Shown piece after piece: positions 33,943 to 45,474 of a stretch of DNA of 64,000 bases (position 1 is the first letter of the stretch; each line of letters begins with the position of its first letter). Location: positions 13,508,943-13,572,942 of the forward strand of contig NC_133778.1 of the NCBI RefSeq assembly GCF_003597395.2, written 5' to 3'. Under the pieces are notes generated by a model that saw only the letters and a program-made list of their open reading frames with translations, ran no database searches and was not told the origin of the DNA. The DNA comes from Chelonoidis abingdonii. Lineage: Eukaryota; Chordata; Testudines; Testudinidae. The position numbers and the translations under genes were made by a program.

Positions 33943-34890
33943 TGTGATGGGGTGGACAAGGCCTCGGTGTCCTACTACATCCTGTCCCAAAAAGAAGCAA
34001 TAGAGAAATCCTCTGGGCTGCTTAGGGGGAAGCAGCCAATCAGAGAGACTACAGGGACCAACCAATCGGGGCCCGGGAGGTCCATACAAAAGGAGCTGCA
34101 GAGCTGGAAACAGTCAGTTGCTGCGTGAAGCTGGACAAGTGAGGACTGTGCTTCTGGCTGTCTGAAGAACTGGCAGGACCACAGACAGATCAGTTGCTGG
34201 CAGAGACTGAGGGAGCAAGAGAGAGCTCCTGACTGGCTGCTGGGACTGAGTAAGATTTCAGCCCTATGGTAAGGGTGAAGCATTTGCAAAGGTGCTGGGA
34301 CCATGGGGAAGTGGCCCAGGGAATTGTAGCAGAATAGTGACTAGTTAAACAGATGCAGTGGCACATGGCTGCTGTTCATAGGGTCCCTAGGTTGGGACCC
34401 AGAGTAGTGGGTAGGCCAGGGTCTCTGCCCCACCCACCCCCATTAGCCACTGGGGAAGTGGTCTGAATATTGAATTGTGATACACCCCCAAAAAGGGAAC
34501 TGAACTGTTAAGTGGCCTAACTGGAGAGCTGAGGCCAGAAAGGCCCAGAAAAGGTGAAGAGTCTCCAGGGAGGAAGCTCTGGAGGTAGGGTTCCATATCA
34601 GGGTCGAGGGAATATTTGAAGGCTAGTCAAGAAGGGGCTGCAGGACTGATTAAAGACTGAACCCAGGAAGGGCTGCAGGAAGACAGTGTCTTTGGAGAGA
34701 AAGCCCTGGTATACTGCCCCATACCAGGGCTAGGGCTATTTGAAGAGTGAGCCTGGGGAGGGCTACAGAGATACCAATGGAGGGGTACTGGGATAGGCCT
34801 CTATTGGACTGTACACCCCAGAAGGGTCTGTTTGTTTCACACATGTACTATGTGTGTGGCTCAGCCGGAAGGCTGAGTCATTGAAAACCC
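33943..34890 (+). mobile_element. LTR-like block
   Basis: Starts TGTGATGGGGTGGACAAGGC. It then has two CCAAT boxes (GCAGCCAATCAG at about 34036, ACCAATCGG at about 34062) and a TATA-like ATACAAAAGG at 34084, followed by a purine-rich transcribed-type segment with repeated 'GGAAGGGCTGCAGG' and 'GAGGGCTACAG' words. The layout is that of a retroelement U3-R region and its leader. No polyadenylation signal, primer-binding site or gag/pol could be confirmed, and the right boundary is a guess. A host promoter-derived repeat is the alternative. Confidence 0.42.
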
Positions 34891-35538
34891 ACCTGAAAAA
34901 TCACTGACATGGGTCACTGCAGACTAAGAATGCAGGCAGATGCACCCGGACAAAGGGTTTTGGCTTTGGTGAGAGGTGGGTGATACAAAGAGCTGCTCCT
35001 GGCACATGCCCAGCCTTGCTTCCCCACCTCAGCATGGCCCAGCAACCAGATTTGGGTGAGAGAAAGCTTTCCCAATCTGAGGAAATCCTCATCTTCCCTG
35101 GTAGTGCAGCTGTATGGTCAGTTGATGGCAAAAAAGTGATTGGATCAGGAAGCTCAGATCTTAGAAGTTGTCAATTTAAAGCAAAATGCATTCACTTGTT
35201 CTCTCAGACAGAATCATGAAAAGAAAGGGGAAACAATCACTTTTTACTCCTGCAGCTTTGGGAAATTCCCCCATGAACACAAAGTTTTCATCAGTAAGAC
35301 TGTGGAACTAATTTAAAGATAATGGGCCATGAAATATGGAAAAATGCAAACAATATTAAGTGTTTAATTTGATAATTAAAATTTTCTGGAGCCAGAAACC
35401 CCCATGGAGAGCTTTATGAGTCACTGTGACTATTTCCATTGTTTGGGTTTATGCTGTTATATTTTGTGGAGTTTCCAGGCATTTTCTAAGGCAATCATGC
35501 TCCAGGATGTACGTGGTATTCTCCCCAAACACAAGTGG
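34891..35538. other. No recognisable feature
   Basis: Unique-looking sequence. Confidence 0.5.
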
Positions 35539-35603
35539 ACTCAATCCAATTCCCTTCGAAATCAATGGGAGTCTTTCCATGGACTTAAATTAAGCTGGAT
35601 CAG
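35539..35603. repeat. Worn fold-back element
   Basis: ACTCAATCCAATTCCCTTCG, 'AAATCAATGGGAGTC' centre, and TTAAATTAAGCTGGATCAGG on the other arm. Relative of the 1780-1851 family. Confidence 0.5.
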
Positions 35604-37110
35604 GCTGTAGATGGCTTCCCTTTGCTAAAACCAACATTTACCGTACAGTTCATCACCATGCACATCACAGCACATTGGATATTCATCACATCTCTCTTAC
35701 CTGACTCAGTTTTATGCACTCTGGTTTTTGCCATGAGGCACATTTTTTTTCCCTCTGGGAGCATGTGTATTCTCTTTCTGCCTTCCTTTAATTTGTCCCT
35801 TCCTTCCAATGTGATAGAATAAAGCACTGCTAACAGTCTGGCTCTGTGAAGGAATCTTACGAAGAAAACGACATGAAATGGTTTGGCACCTTGACTTCAG
35901 CACACATACATTCCTTCCCTTGGAGACAAGTGCATCTTCCTTTCACAGTATGACACTGCAGCATGCTTTTCGAGATGAGATTTAAAACAAGTAGTTTCCC
36001 GTAAAATGATGAGCATGGAAACCGAACAAATCTTCAGGTGAGTTACTTTGCTAATGACCCAATTAGGAGAGCTCCAGCATATAACCACTAGTTCTGTGAC
36101 ACCACATCTAGCCATTCTCAGACCATAGTGGAACAAGTGGGCACAGTGCCAGTCACTTGAATGCAGTTGTGCCTCCTCACACCTGGGCTGGATTTCCTGC
36201 ATGGTCTGTGAATGAAAAAAATGTGTACAACATGCTTTTATTTTTATTTATTTTTTAAAGAAGACATTATTTTGTGATGTCCCACTCAACCAACCTCGTG
36301 CAGACTAAAATATCACCAGCAGCGGTGTGCATTTACCCAGTAGTTATCAGGTTTTTAGCTATAAAGCCAGTTTGTGCTGATTAACATACCAGCTCTCTGC
36401 CTGAAGCTGTGCCACCTCAAGATAGGATTGCATCTACTCTTGTGAGCCCAGTGGGTTAAAGCGTAGTCAGTACGCAGGAGTCCACCAGTGATGGTGGTGA
36501 TGATTCTATAGCCTTTCTCAGTAAATAAGGCACTAAGATAGATCCTACCCTGTGCTCTTTGTCACGTCCTGCTCTGTGGGCCCAAAGCTGTCGCAAAGCC
36601 AGGGTAGAACTGCAATTGCAGCACCTGTGCTACCCTATACACCATCCTATCCACCCCAGCAGAGCGGGTGGCTTGGGGGAAAGGAGGTGTGAGGTCTGTC
36701 ATTGTTTCAGAGTACAAGGATCCAGTCTGATCTGTGTTGGGAACTGGGCAAGGGTCTGTTCTAGGGCATATTTTATATGCACCAGAGAAACAGATAGAAT
36801 TCTTGTTGTTGGCATTTGTGTTTTCTGCAGACATTTGGTGGGCTAGCTCTTTAATGAGGTGAAATGTATTCAAGTCCTTGTCTTCTGAGAGCTGTGGTGT
36901 GGGTGGGTGTTTTAAAAAACAAACTCGTTTTGATCCTTCTGATTGATTTGCCAGATTGTGGTGTTTGCAATGCAATGGGAATATTATTTTGAAAGGAGAC
37001 TGGCCACTCCCCATTTTCTGAACTCAGATTTAGAGTGGCCATGGTAGAGAGTTAGTCCTGCATAGCTCCTTTTCAGTCTCAGTTGTGTTTCCTGGGGCAG
37101 GCAGTCGAGG
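35604..37110. other. No recognisable feature; 150-codon chance frame
   Basis: A 150-codon minus-strand frame (36562-37014) overlaps a 95-codon plus-strand frame. Neither has a domain signature. No repeat assigned. Confidence 0.5.
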
Positions 37111-37118
37111 CAGGCACT

Positions 37119-37314
37119 CAGGGCCGGCTCCAGCGTTTTTGTTGCCCCCAAGCGGCAGGGGAAAAAAAGAAGAAAAAAAAAATCTGCAATCAGCAGCAGG
37201 TCCTTCCCTTCGAGGGGAACTGAGGGACTTGCTGCCGAAGAGCCGGACATGCTGCCCCTCTCCACTGGCCGTCCCAAGTACCTGCTTGCTGCGTTGGCAC
37301 CTGGAGCTGGCCTG
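37119..37314. mobile_element. hAT MITE, 8-bp TSD CAGGCACT
   Basis: 196 bp. Left CAGGGCCGGCTCCAG, right CTGGAGCTGGCCTG (one base lost). CAGGCACT is exact at 37111-37118 and 37315-37322. It contains an A-rich stretch at about 37160-37182 and the 'GCTGCCGAAGAGCCGGACATG' word shared with the element at 9872. The shortest of the five copies in this TIR family. Confidence 0.9.
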
Positions 37315-37390
37315 CAGGCACTAAGAGGTACAGGAGTCCAGTGGATCAGCACTGGGCTGTGAGGGTGCATTTACAGGCCAAACAGAAACC

Positions 37391-37506
37391 TGTAGCAGTG
37401 CGTCTCAGAGCCCAGGTCTACAGGCTCAAACTTGTGCTGCGGTGCTAAAAACAGCTCTCTAAACATTCAGGTTCGGGCTGGAGCTCAGGGTCTGAAACCT
37501 GGGGGA
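37391..37506. repeat. Internal fragment of a Harbinger-type MITE
   Basis: GTCTCAGAGCCCAGGTCTACAG, 'GCTAAAAACAGC' and GGCTGGAGCTCAGGGTC match the interior of the 'GGGTATGTCTACACTG' family. Both termini are missing. Confidence 0.6.
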
Positions 37507-37519
37507 TGAGGTGCCAGAG

Positions 37520-37656
37520 ACCTGCTGCCTGACCTTGAGGAACTCACTTAATCTCTTTGTGCCTTTGTTTTACTCTCACTGTTTGTCTGTCTCCACTGTT
37601 TAGACTGGAGGATCTTCAGGGTGGGGACAGTCTCTTCCTATGTGTAGAATATTACA
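37520..37656 (+). repeat. MIR-like SINE, core and start of tail
   Basis: GACCTTGAGGAACTCACTTA, CTCTTTGTGCCTTTGTTTTAC and GGGGACAGTCTCTTCCTATG. The tail stops where the 1.27-kb TIR element begins. Sequence beyond that element ('ATTACAGTGTCCACCATTGTG', from about 38936) resembles the continuation, so the SINE may be split. Confidence 0.65.
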
Positions 37657-38928
37657 CCTGGGGGAATTCTGTGCCACTACACAAGTGCAGAATTAATGTC
37701 CCCCTCAGATTTTACTCTTTCCCTGCAGAATAATTGATTCATGTACCACTCCTGGGCAGGGGTCCCAAGTGGGTGCATCTGGTTTAGGCATTTGGAGCAG
37801 CTGGGGGAGACGTGAATCACCACCTCGGGGGAGGGGGATGCTGGGTGTGGGTGAGAGACTTTGTCCCTCTCACTCGCTATTGCAGTATGGCTGGAGCCAG
37901 GGCCGGATTCCCTGGCTGGTGATTTCTACCAGGCACTGGGCTCCAACTGCTAGTCGCAGCTGGGCTTGGGGATCGGACTTCCTTTTCCCCTGCATGTGCT
38001 GCTTCCAAGGCCAGGTCAGACCTAACTCCAGGAATCTCTCTTGGCTGCAGGAAGCTCTGCACCCCACTGCCCTGCTTCCTGTCCTATTGCTCCCCAGCTG
38101 AGCGGGAGCTGCACCCCTGTCTGCCCAACCCCATGCAGTCACATCCTCACACACACAGACTCCCCTCACTGAGTTCCCTCCTACATCTGCCCCCCCACAC
38201 ACCTACATTCCCCTGCCAAGCCCCACCCCCACATCCAGACACCTTTTGCACCCAGACCACCCCTGTTGTGCCTCCCGCACTCAAGCGCCCAATCTGGCAA
38301 AGCATTCGTTTCAATGGGGATACTCAGATGCTGAACTTTACATATATATTTAGATACTGTGCCAGATCCTGGCCTAACTTCACTCCCAAGGATGTGCTGC
38401 CTTTTAGGGTATGTCTACACAGCAAAGAAAAACCTGCGTCTGGCCTGTGCCAGCCAACTCCAGCTCGCAGGGCTTGGGCTGCGGGGCTGTTTCATTGCTG
38501 TGTAGCCTTCTGGGCTCGGAGCCCGGGCTCTAGGATCCTGCAGGTTGAGAGAAGCACCAGAGTCTGAGCCCTGCAAGCCCATGTCAGCTGGCATAGGCAA
38601 GACACTGTTTTTTCTTTGCTACGTAGGCATACCCTTCATGTTTTCTGTGCTTGAAATACATGGAAGTGTTAGTATTGCCATCTGCTCTGGGGAGCCATGT
38701 AGATGTGCTATTATGCCGAGAAAGGAATCTGTTGTCAAAAAACATGTCCTGAGTCTTTTTTGTTGTCTGTATTGTCACGGACATAGTTGCTGACAGGTAT
38801 TTTGAAAAGAATTACCAAAAAAATTGAAAATGGCGAGATTATATTGTGTTATTTTGACAAATAAAATATGCAGAATTTTAAAATATTAGATGCAGAATTT
38901 TTAATTTTTGGCACAGAATTCCCTCAGG
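37657..38928. mobile_element. 1.27-kb TIR-bounded element
   Basis: Terminal repeats: CCTGGGGGAATTCTGTGCCA at 37657-37676, and CCTGAGGGAATTCTGTGCCA as the complement of the right end (19 of 20). I recognise the subterminal words ('GCAGAATTAATGTCCCCC' at the left; 'AATATGCAGAATTTTAAAATA' at the right) as a repeated turtle element, but cannot place the superfamily. The interior is GC-rich (37.8-38.3 kb), has no transposase I can read and contains a Harbinger-type MITE at 38407-38634. A possible duplication is ATTACA at 37651-37656 and 38937-38942, which would put the right boundary a little farther out. Confidence 0.65.
38407..38634. mobile_element. Harbinger-type MITE, complete
   Basis: 228 bp. 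Left end GGGTATGTCTACACAGCAAA; complement of the right end GGGTATGCCTACGTAGCAAA (17 of 20). Flanks TTA (38404-38406) and TTC (38635-38637) fit a TWA-type 3-bp duplication with one change. The internal 'GGGCTCGGAGCCCGGGCTC' motif is typical of the family. It lies inside the 1.27-kb TIR element, so it is the younger of the two. Confidence 0.85.
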
Positions 38929-39283
38929 AACATCAATTACAGTGTCCACCATTGTGAGGCCATTAGAAACTGCTGTGGTGCTGATAGTGTATTTATTTTT
39001 CAAATTGTTTAATATTTTTTTCTTCCTTTTGGATTGGATTATCCAGGCCCCCTAATATTCCGAATTATAATATTAAATTGTGCGGTTACTGCTTTTTTTT
39101 TTAGCACATTACTTTCTATTATTATTCCTGTAGCACCTCCAGAGCACTCTTGCCCTATTATCAAAGGGTTAACTGTTCAATGAAAACACCTGCTCTCTGC
39201 ATGGCACTTGTCAAAAAAGAAACCACAGTTGGCCTGTATAAAGAAGCAGAGAATAAATAATACTGAAAATATTATGACCTCAC
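38929..39283. other. No clear feature
   Basis: About 38936-38990 may be the displaced tail of the MIR SINE at 37520. The rest is AT-rich unique sequence. Confidence 0.45.
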
Positions 39284-39840
39284 CATATAACTCAATTGGA
39301 CACCCTCACCTGGAAGACTGTGTTCAGGGCTGGTCACTGCATCTTGACAAAGATATAGCAGAAATAGAAGGGGCCCAAGGATGGTGAACTAAAGTCATTA
39401 GAGTCATTGAAAGAGGGGCTTCCACTGAAAACATTGAGATTATTTAGAGATATACTTGTATGTAAAATGATGGATGCTATAGAAGCTCCTATTTTTCCCT
39501 TTTTTGTAATATACAAGGTCACAAATGTGAAAATAATTAAAGGAAATACTTTTTTACACATCCGAATTATTAGCCAGTGCAACTCACTGTCACAAAATCT
39601 CATTGATGCCTAGAGCAAGGTAGGATTAAAAAATGGGTTAGACATTTGTATGTGCCATAAGAGTTTTCACAGTTACGAGATGCTTCAGTGCATAAAACCA
39701 CTGCTATCTGCCTAGGCGTCGGAATCAGCTGTCCCTGTGAGTAGATTAATCCTCAGAAGCATCTGATCCTGGTTGCATTCAAAGATAGGATATTGGCATT
39801 TGTGAACCCCTAGACTGGTCTAGAATGGGAGTACCTGTGC
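39284..39840 (+). pseudogene. Old CR1-family LINE, ORF2 C-terminus and 3' UTR
   Basis: Worn plus-strand copy. CACCTGGAAGACTGTGTTCAG corresponds to the 'HLE-YCVQ' thumb motif. Later come 'AGGAAATACTTTTTTACACA', 'CAACTCACTGTCACA' and 'GGATTAAAAAATGGGTTAGAC', then 'AAGCATCTGATCCTGG', 'GATAGGATATTGG' and 'CTAGACTGGTCTAGAATGGG' of the 3' UTR. Heavily frameshifted. It looks older than the other CR1 copies and may belong to an L3-like subgroup. Confidence 0.7.
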
Positions 39841-41449
39841 TTGTGTACCTTGTAATGTCTTTGTTAGCTTCTTGTAGTTAATTCCATTCAACCTACTAAG
39901 TATAAGCCTTTGACTCTGAAGTTGGATTGTTGTAAAATGTATATTTTTCCAGAGGTCAATGCAAAAAGGCTATTGGCTAGTCAGCCTCTTTTTAGTGATG
40001 TCTCAGGTATGAACTATTCATGTTGTATTTATCTTTGTTGTGGAGCTAGATTTTTACCACCACAAAATACTCTTTCGAGTTCACTGAATGCATGTTGCAA
40101 TTAGTCAGCTCATTTGTTTGACAAGATTCTTCTAAGCTAACTTCCAGTGATGTCTCCAACTTGTAGCTGTCACTTCTTGCGGGTCTGTATTGGCTGTTTT
40201 GCTATTCCTTTTGTTCTTGCTTGTTTTTATGCTTTGATTAAAATTCAGCAGCTGTACTGCATTTTCGTTGCATTTCCCTTACATATGTTACTAATTCATC
40301 TACAAGCGTTGTAACCAAACCATCCTCCAGTTCCTTTTATTTATTTGTTCTGTTTGCAAAGAGAACAGCATCTTGCTAATACTCCTAGCAGAGCTGTTTA
40401 TGTGATGAGATCAACCCAAGCTCTTCAGCAAATTGGTGTTCTTCCACCTTCTGCAAATATGGGGTCTGAGAAATGGAGAGGATTAGAGAAAGTCAGTCAC
40501 TTCTTAAATTATTGAAATCCTGGACATTGGTTGCAGCACAGAAATAGTGTTATCCATACTTTTGACACATTATTTTGATTTTATTGCAATTTCCATGAAA
40601 ACTAGGTCCATAATTCCATTGTGCGAAATGCTTGTATCATTCTACAGAATAGTCAAAAGGGGAGCCCAGATTTTGTGGTGCATCAAAGCAGCTTTACTCT
40701 GCCGCAGCTGTCCATCCATGCAGGCAGCAGACGGCGTGCATCCAGCACCTCCTTGATATTCCCCTCTATCCTCAGCTGCCGTAAACAGCCACATAAGGTA
40801 CAGGAATCACTTTTACCAGTGTGACAGCTGCCATCTTGGCCAGCCCTGGGCATTGACCTGGGGATCTCCAAAGTTGAAAAACATGACTCTGCAGCTTGAG
40901 CTAGCGAGCGAGGCAGACCCATATCCTCTGTGAATCATGCACACGGGAGGGCATGAAACACACACTGAGCAGAGGGTTAGATGAGCAATGAGGGAGGCTC
41001 AGATTTCGCTAGCATGTCACATCTCACCCGGCTTGTTCACTGATTTCACAATCTCTTCTGCAGTAGTCGATTGAGATATTACAGGCACTGGATTTTGACA
41101 GGTGTCAGTTAAGCTCAGTTGAGTATCAGTTGGTAAAATATCATTTTACTTTGCTGTAAGTAGCTGCTGTAAAATTTGCTAATGTGTATTAAAAAGACAG
41201 CAAATTTCAGACATTTAACAAGATCATGGCAGAATTCCCCAAAGGATCAGTTTGCAGGGAATGCAAAATTAGCAAGATTTTGCAATTTATGACATTTTTG
41301 TAGCGTAGCCTAGCTCTGTTTAGCAGGACTAGATGGCTTATCAGCAATGAGGTGTCATATTTGACAAAGGCATCCCTGTCATTTCTCTCACTGTTCATCC
41401 TAACTCTTGTACCTTTACACAACTTGGATAAAAATAATGCATTAGTTAA
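39841..41449. other. No recognisable feature
   Basis: Unique sequence, about 1.6 kb. Confidence 0.55.
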
Positions 41450-41735
41450 TGTATTTTTATTATGGGACCACCTAAGGACTCCAGCTGAAATCAGAGCCGT
41501 ATTGTTCCAGCACTGTACAAATCCATTGCAAAACAGCCCTCTCCATGCCCCCAAAGGGCTTGTAGTCTAAAGAGATGAGGCAGAAAGTATTTTAATCTTC
41601 ATTTTGGTGATAGGAAACTAAGACACAGAGATCAAAATGACTTGCCCAAAGAGAGATTGGAGGTCTCTGACATAGCTGAGAATTGACTCCAGGTCTCCTG
41701 AGTCTCAGTCCAGTGTCTTAATCACAAGATCAAAC
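41450..41735 (-). repeat. MIR-like SINE, near full length
   Basis: Minus-strand order: head ACTGGACTGAGACTCAGGAG (about 41695-41715), core with 'GGCAAGTCATTTTGATCTC' and the 'TTTCCTATCACC' region, tail 'TTAGACTACAAGCCC' (41558-41575) and 'TTTGTACAGTGCTGGAAC' (41508-41525). Confidence 0.8.
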
Positions 41736-43090
41736 TTCCCCTCACTACAGCCATTCTAAAGATGGAACAACAGATTTTTCTGTTTTAAATCGTAGTGGTT
41801 TGGATAGCTTTTTATTTCAAATCTTTTGGGTACGCTTGAATGTTGTTGAGCTTGAAACACAGGACAAGAAGAGGACTGTAAACATGACAGCTTTTGGGGT
41901 TGCAGTACTGGCCGCTCTGCATGAAGTTAGTGGTGATCCCCTGTTGGAATTCTGCAGCCATTGCATTTGAAGATGCAAAATTCCATCAAATTGGCATTGA
42001 TGGAAACAGAAATTCTCCTAGGAAGACTGAAGGAGGGAGATAGGGATGACTCTGCTTTATAATTGGCAATAAGGAAGGAACTTGACAGTTACTAGTTAAA
42101 GACGTAACTACAGAAACTCACCCACTCAAATAGCAATTGCAAATCAGTGAGGGATTTTAGACAGAGCCTTAGTTGAATAGTCCTTGTTTCTCCAGTGAAG
42201 CTGTCTTGTACCAGAGTTTCTAACCGGCTCATTTTTTTTGCAGCACTTATTTTTTTTAATATTTGGGAAAAGAGGACATTAGCCTAGGGATCAGATGGTT
42301 TAAAGAGTGGAAAAATATTGCTTTATAATAAAAGGAGGATATTGAATAAAGCCCAGATTTAATACGCAGCCTAACAGAACACCCTGATGAATGTAATTGC
42401 ATTTTAAGCATTTTGATTAAATTTTTTGATTCATATTGCATTTGTTTTGCTTGTGAATTTTTTATGAAAAAAAAAGTGTCTGGAGATTAAAGGATTAGTG
42501 AGTTCTTAAGAAGCCCAGGCAGCTGCTAAAGCATCTGATTATTCTTTCTTAAATTTGGTGGGAAAGCTGTATTAATCTTGTCTGTTCTAGTGAGCGATAT
42601 GGCTAAAACCAAAATAGCTGGAAGGGAGAAGAAGCCCAAGGGATAATTATTTCTACAGGTGTACAAGCCCGAGGGCATTAATGAGAGATGGAACAAAATA
42701 AACAATGTCATAATTGAAAAAGAGTTCATCTGTTATGATTATGGGTGAGGAATAAAGAGTTTTCCTTTTCTCTCTTTTCATTTCCAAGATGAATGGACAA
42801 GTAAGAAATACGTGGAAAGATTAAGGATTAATTTGCATATACTCAGAGCCGAAGAGTAACTCTTTTTTTCTTTAGTACAAGGGAATTGAAGGAGATAGAA
42901 AACTAACGTGCTGACATTTAGCTCCTAGAAACTAGGTTTAGATTGCTTTTGTAGTAACTCAGCTGCAGAACAGCACTGATGCACAGGAGGTAGAACAGGT
43001 TGTATGCAAATAATAATAATGTAAATGATATGCATAATAAATGATTAACTTCATTAAACAGGTAGAATGTTTAAAATCATTTGTTGTTGT
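41736..43090. other. Unique sequence
   Basis: No gene or repeat recognised. 42240-42480 and 42990-43090 are AT-rich and repeat-free with TGATTAA/ATTAAAT words (possible conserved non-coding DNA). Confidence 0.5.
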
Positions 43091-43170
43091 TTGTATTACA
43101 ATAGCCCCTAGGAGCCTCAGTCACATACCAGAACTCCATTGTGACAGACCCTGTACAAACACAGACACAA
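43091..43170 (-). repeat. MIR-like SINE tail fragment
   Basis: TTGTATTACAATAGCCCCTA, GGAGCCTCAGTCACATACC and CTCCATTGTGACAGACCCTG, then TACAAACACAG: the complement of the SINE tail that ends the copy at 25440. Confidence 0.75.
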
Positions 43171-44699
43171 TCCTTTACAAAGGGCGGAGTGTCACCTGCA
43201 GTATCCCACAAGTAGCCCCAAGATGCCTTGTGCCTCAGAGACCCCCCTCTGCATCACAGCTCCTCCCCTGCTTCTTTCTTATGGGCAGGTAATAATTTAT
43301 TATGGGTGTATCCCAACGGGAAATTACAGCCTCTCCCATGATGGCGCATCTACTCTAGCCAATGGGTAGTGAGTGGGGGAAGCTAAGGCTCTGCCTCTTC
43401 CTGCCCACTGCCATGGGAGGAGGTAAACAGGTGACCCAAGTAATTCTGTGTACTCCTGTGTGTATAACTTTGGCTACTAATTAAACGGTCCCCCACCAGC
43501 CCAGCAGTAGTGTGCAAACTTGTGGTCAGTTTGGAGAACATCTCTTTTTATTGTTACCTTTGAATTATCCTACATAAAGATTTTTTTTTTAAATGAACTC
43601 CCCAAAGCAGAAGTGCAGAGAAGCAAAATTGCCACCTCTGAAGGACAGATTGAGTCCTACCGAGCATCAGAAAGTTAGGGCAGGTCAGTGTGATTCACTT
43701 TAACAGGCACTCCCAGATACAGCAACATGTTTCCCCTAGAGTGACTGCCTCTCAAAATTCTGTGCTGCCCGAAAACCTCAAACAATATCAAGAAAATGAC
43801 ATCTAGACTGATCCTTACATCCAGTAAGTGAAGGGCAAACACATCAGTGCTAATACTTGTGGATAACGGTTTTTGATCTCTAGATCCAAAAGATGCAGTC
43901 TATGCAGTGATCACTAAAAACTGAAAATCAACTATTTACAAAATAAAATCCAAGCTGACGTCTTGTCCTGAAATGTACATGTGATATTTGTTTATTTCCA
44001 ATTTTTCCAGAATTGAAATATGACATTTGAGAGGTAACACAACATTAAAGTGCATTTAGCATAATTTCTATGCTAGTCAAAACTTCACAAACCATTAAAA
44101 GTGAGAAGAGAACTAAAGGAAGTTAGACAACAAAAGCATGAAAGTAGTGAAAAAATGCCTAGGGAAACAGCTTTTTAATTTCTTTTGCTTCCATCCAGTG
44201 TCTTTGATTAGACACACAATAATTTTTTGCCTTTTCTTCAAGCTGATATAGGGTAAAAAATGTTTGCTAATTTTTTTTTAATATCAACCTTTCTGAATTC
44301 ACAGTAAGTAATCAAATCACCTCTGCAGCATTGCAAAGTCCTTAATGACTTTGTTCAACTCAGTGAGTCATTGAATATATATATAATGTAAGGTAGAAAT
44401 CTATGTGGTTGGTCTTAGGGATCATTGAACCTGTGCAGAAAAAAAAATAAGAACCACTCTCAAAACCTTTATCCACCTGTACAGCCAAACACAACCAGAA
44501 CATTTTGAAGGTTCTAACCAGTTCCCATTAAGGTTGGGCTCTATCCAGAATTCCAGACCTGAATCTGTTTTCCTTCTCATAAAAAAAAAACAACCAAAAC
44601 CAAAAGGGAAGTCCAGTTTGATATCCTTGGCAGATCTCAAGTGTAGCGATTATGTCGCAGGGAGAGAGGCGATCTCTTTTGTAGGAAAGTCTTAAGCAA
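43171..44699. other. No recognisable feature
   Basis: Unique sequence. 43300-43440 is GC-richer but not assigned. Confidence 0.5.
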
Positions 44700-45474
44700 A
44701 GTAAAAGCTGTCATGGGATAAGAGGAAAGGTCGTCTCGTGGATTGGTAACTGGTTAAAAGATAGGAAACAAAGGGTAGGAATAAATGGTCAGTTTTCAGA
44801 ATGAAGAGCGGTAAATAGTGGTGTCCCGTAGGGGTCTGTACTGGGCCCTGTCCTGTTCAATATACTCATAAATGATCTGGAAAAAGAGGTAAACAGTGAG
44901 GTGGCAAAATTTTCAGAGAATACGAAATTGCTCAAGATCGTTAAGTCCCAGGCAGACTGCAAAGAGATACAAAAGGATCTCTCATAACTGGGTGAGTGGT
45001 CAACAAAATGGCAGGTGAAATTCAGTGTTGATAAATGCAAGGTAATGCACATTGGAAAACATCATCCCAACTATACATATAAAATGATGGGGTCTAAACT
45101 GGCTGTTACTACTCAAGAAAGATTTTTGTGTCATTGTGGATAGTTCTCTGAAACCATCTACTCAATGTGCAGCAGCAATCAAAAAAGCAAACAGAATGTT
45201 GGGAATCATGAAGAAAGGGATAGATAATAAAACAGGAAATATTGTATTTTCTCTAGATAAATCCAGTTCATGAGGGATATTAGCCAACATGGGCAGGGAT
45301 GGTGTCTCTAGCCTCTGTTTGCCAGAAGCTGGGAATGGGCGACGGGATGGATCACTTGATGATTACCTGTTCTATTCATTCCCTCTGGGGCACCTGGCAT
45401 TGGCCACTGTTGGAAGACAGGATACTGGGCTAGATGGACCTTCGGCCTAACCCAGTATGGCCTTGCTTATGTTT
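44700..45474 (+). pseudogene. CR1 LINE ORF2 fragment and 3' UTR
   Basis: Plus-strand copy. GTGTCCCGTAGGGGTCTGTA and CTGGGCCCTGTCCTGTTCAA encode the 'VPQGSVLGPVLFN' RT motif, frame-shifted. They are followed by 'AAATTTTCAGAGAATACGAA' where the catalytic FADD/YADD block should be, so it is mutated. Then comes AGTGTTGATAAATGCAAGGT. The thumb region is cut short, and the 3' UTR (GGCATTGGCCACTGTTGGAAG; ACTGGGCTAGATGGACCTTC) runs to the LTR inserted at 45475. A few terminal bases resume after the LTR (GTTCTTATG, 46120). Confidence 0.88.

Noticed and set aside
33975..34304. 109-codon minus-strand frame
   Set aside because: Antisense to the LTR-like block; Ser/Leu/Cys-rich with no motif.
36562..37014. 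150-codon minus-strand open frame
   Set aside because: Overlaps another frame on the plus strand; no family signature.
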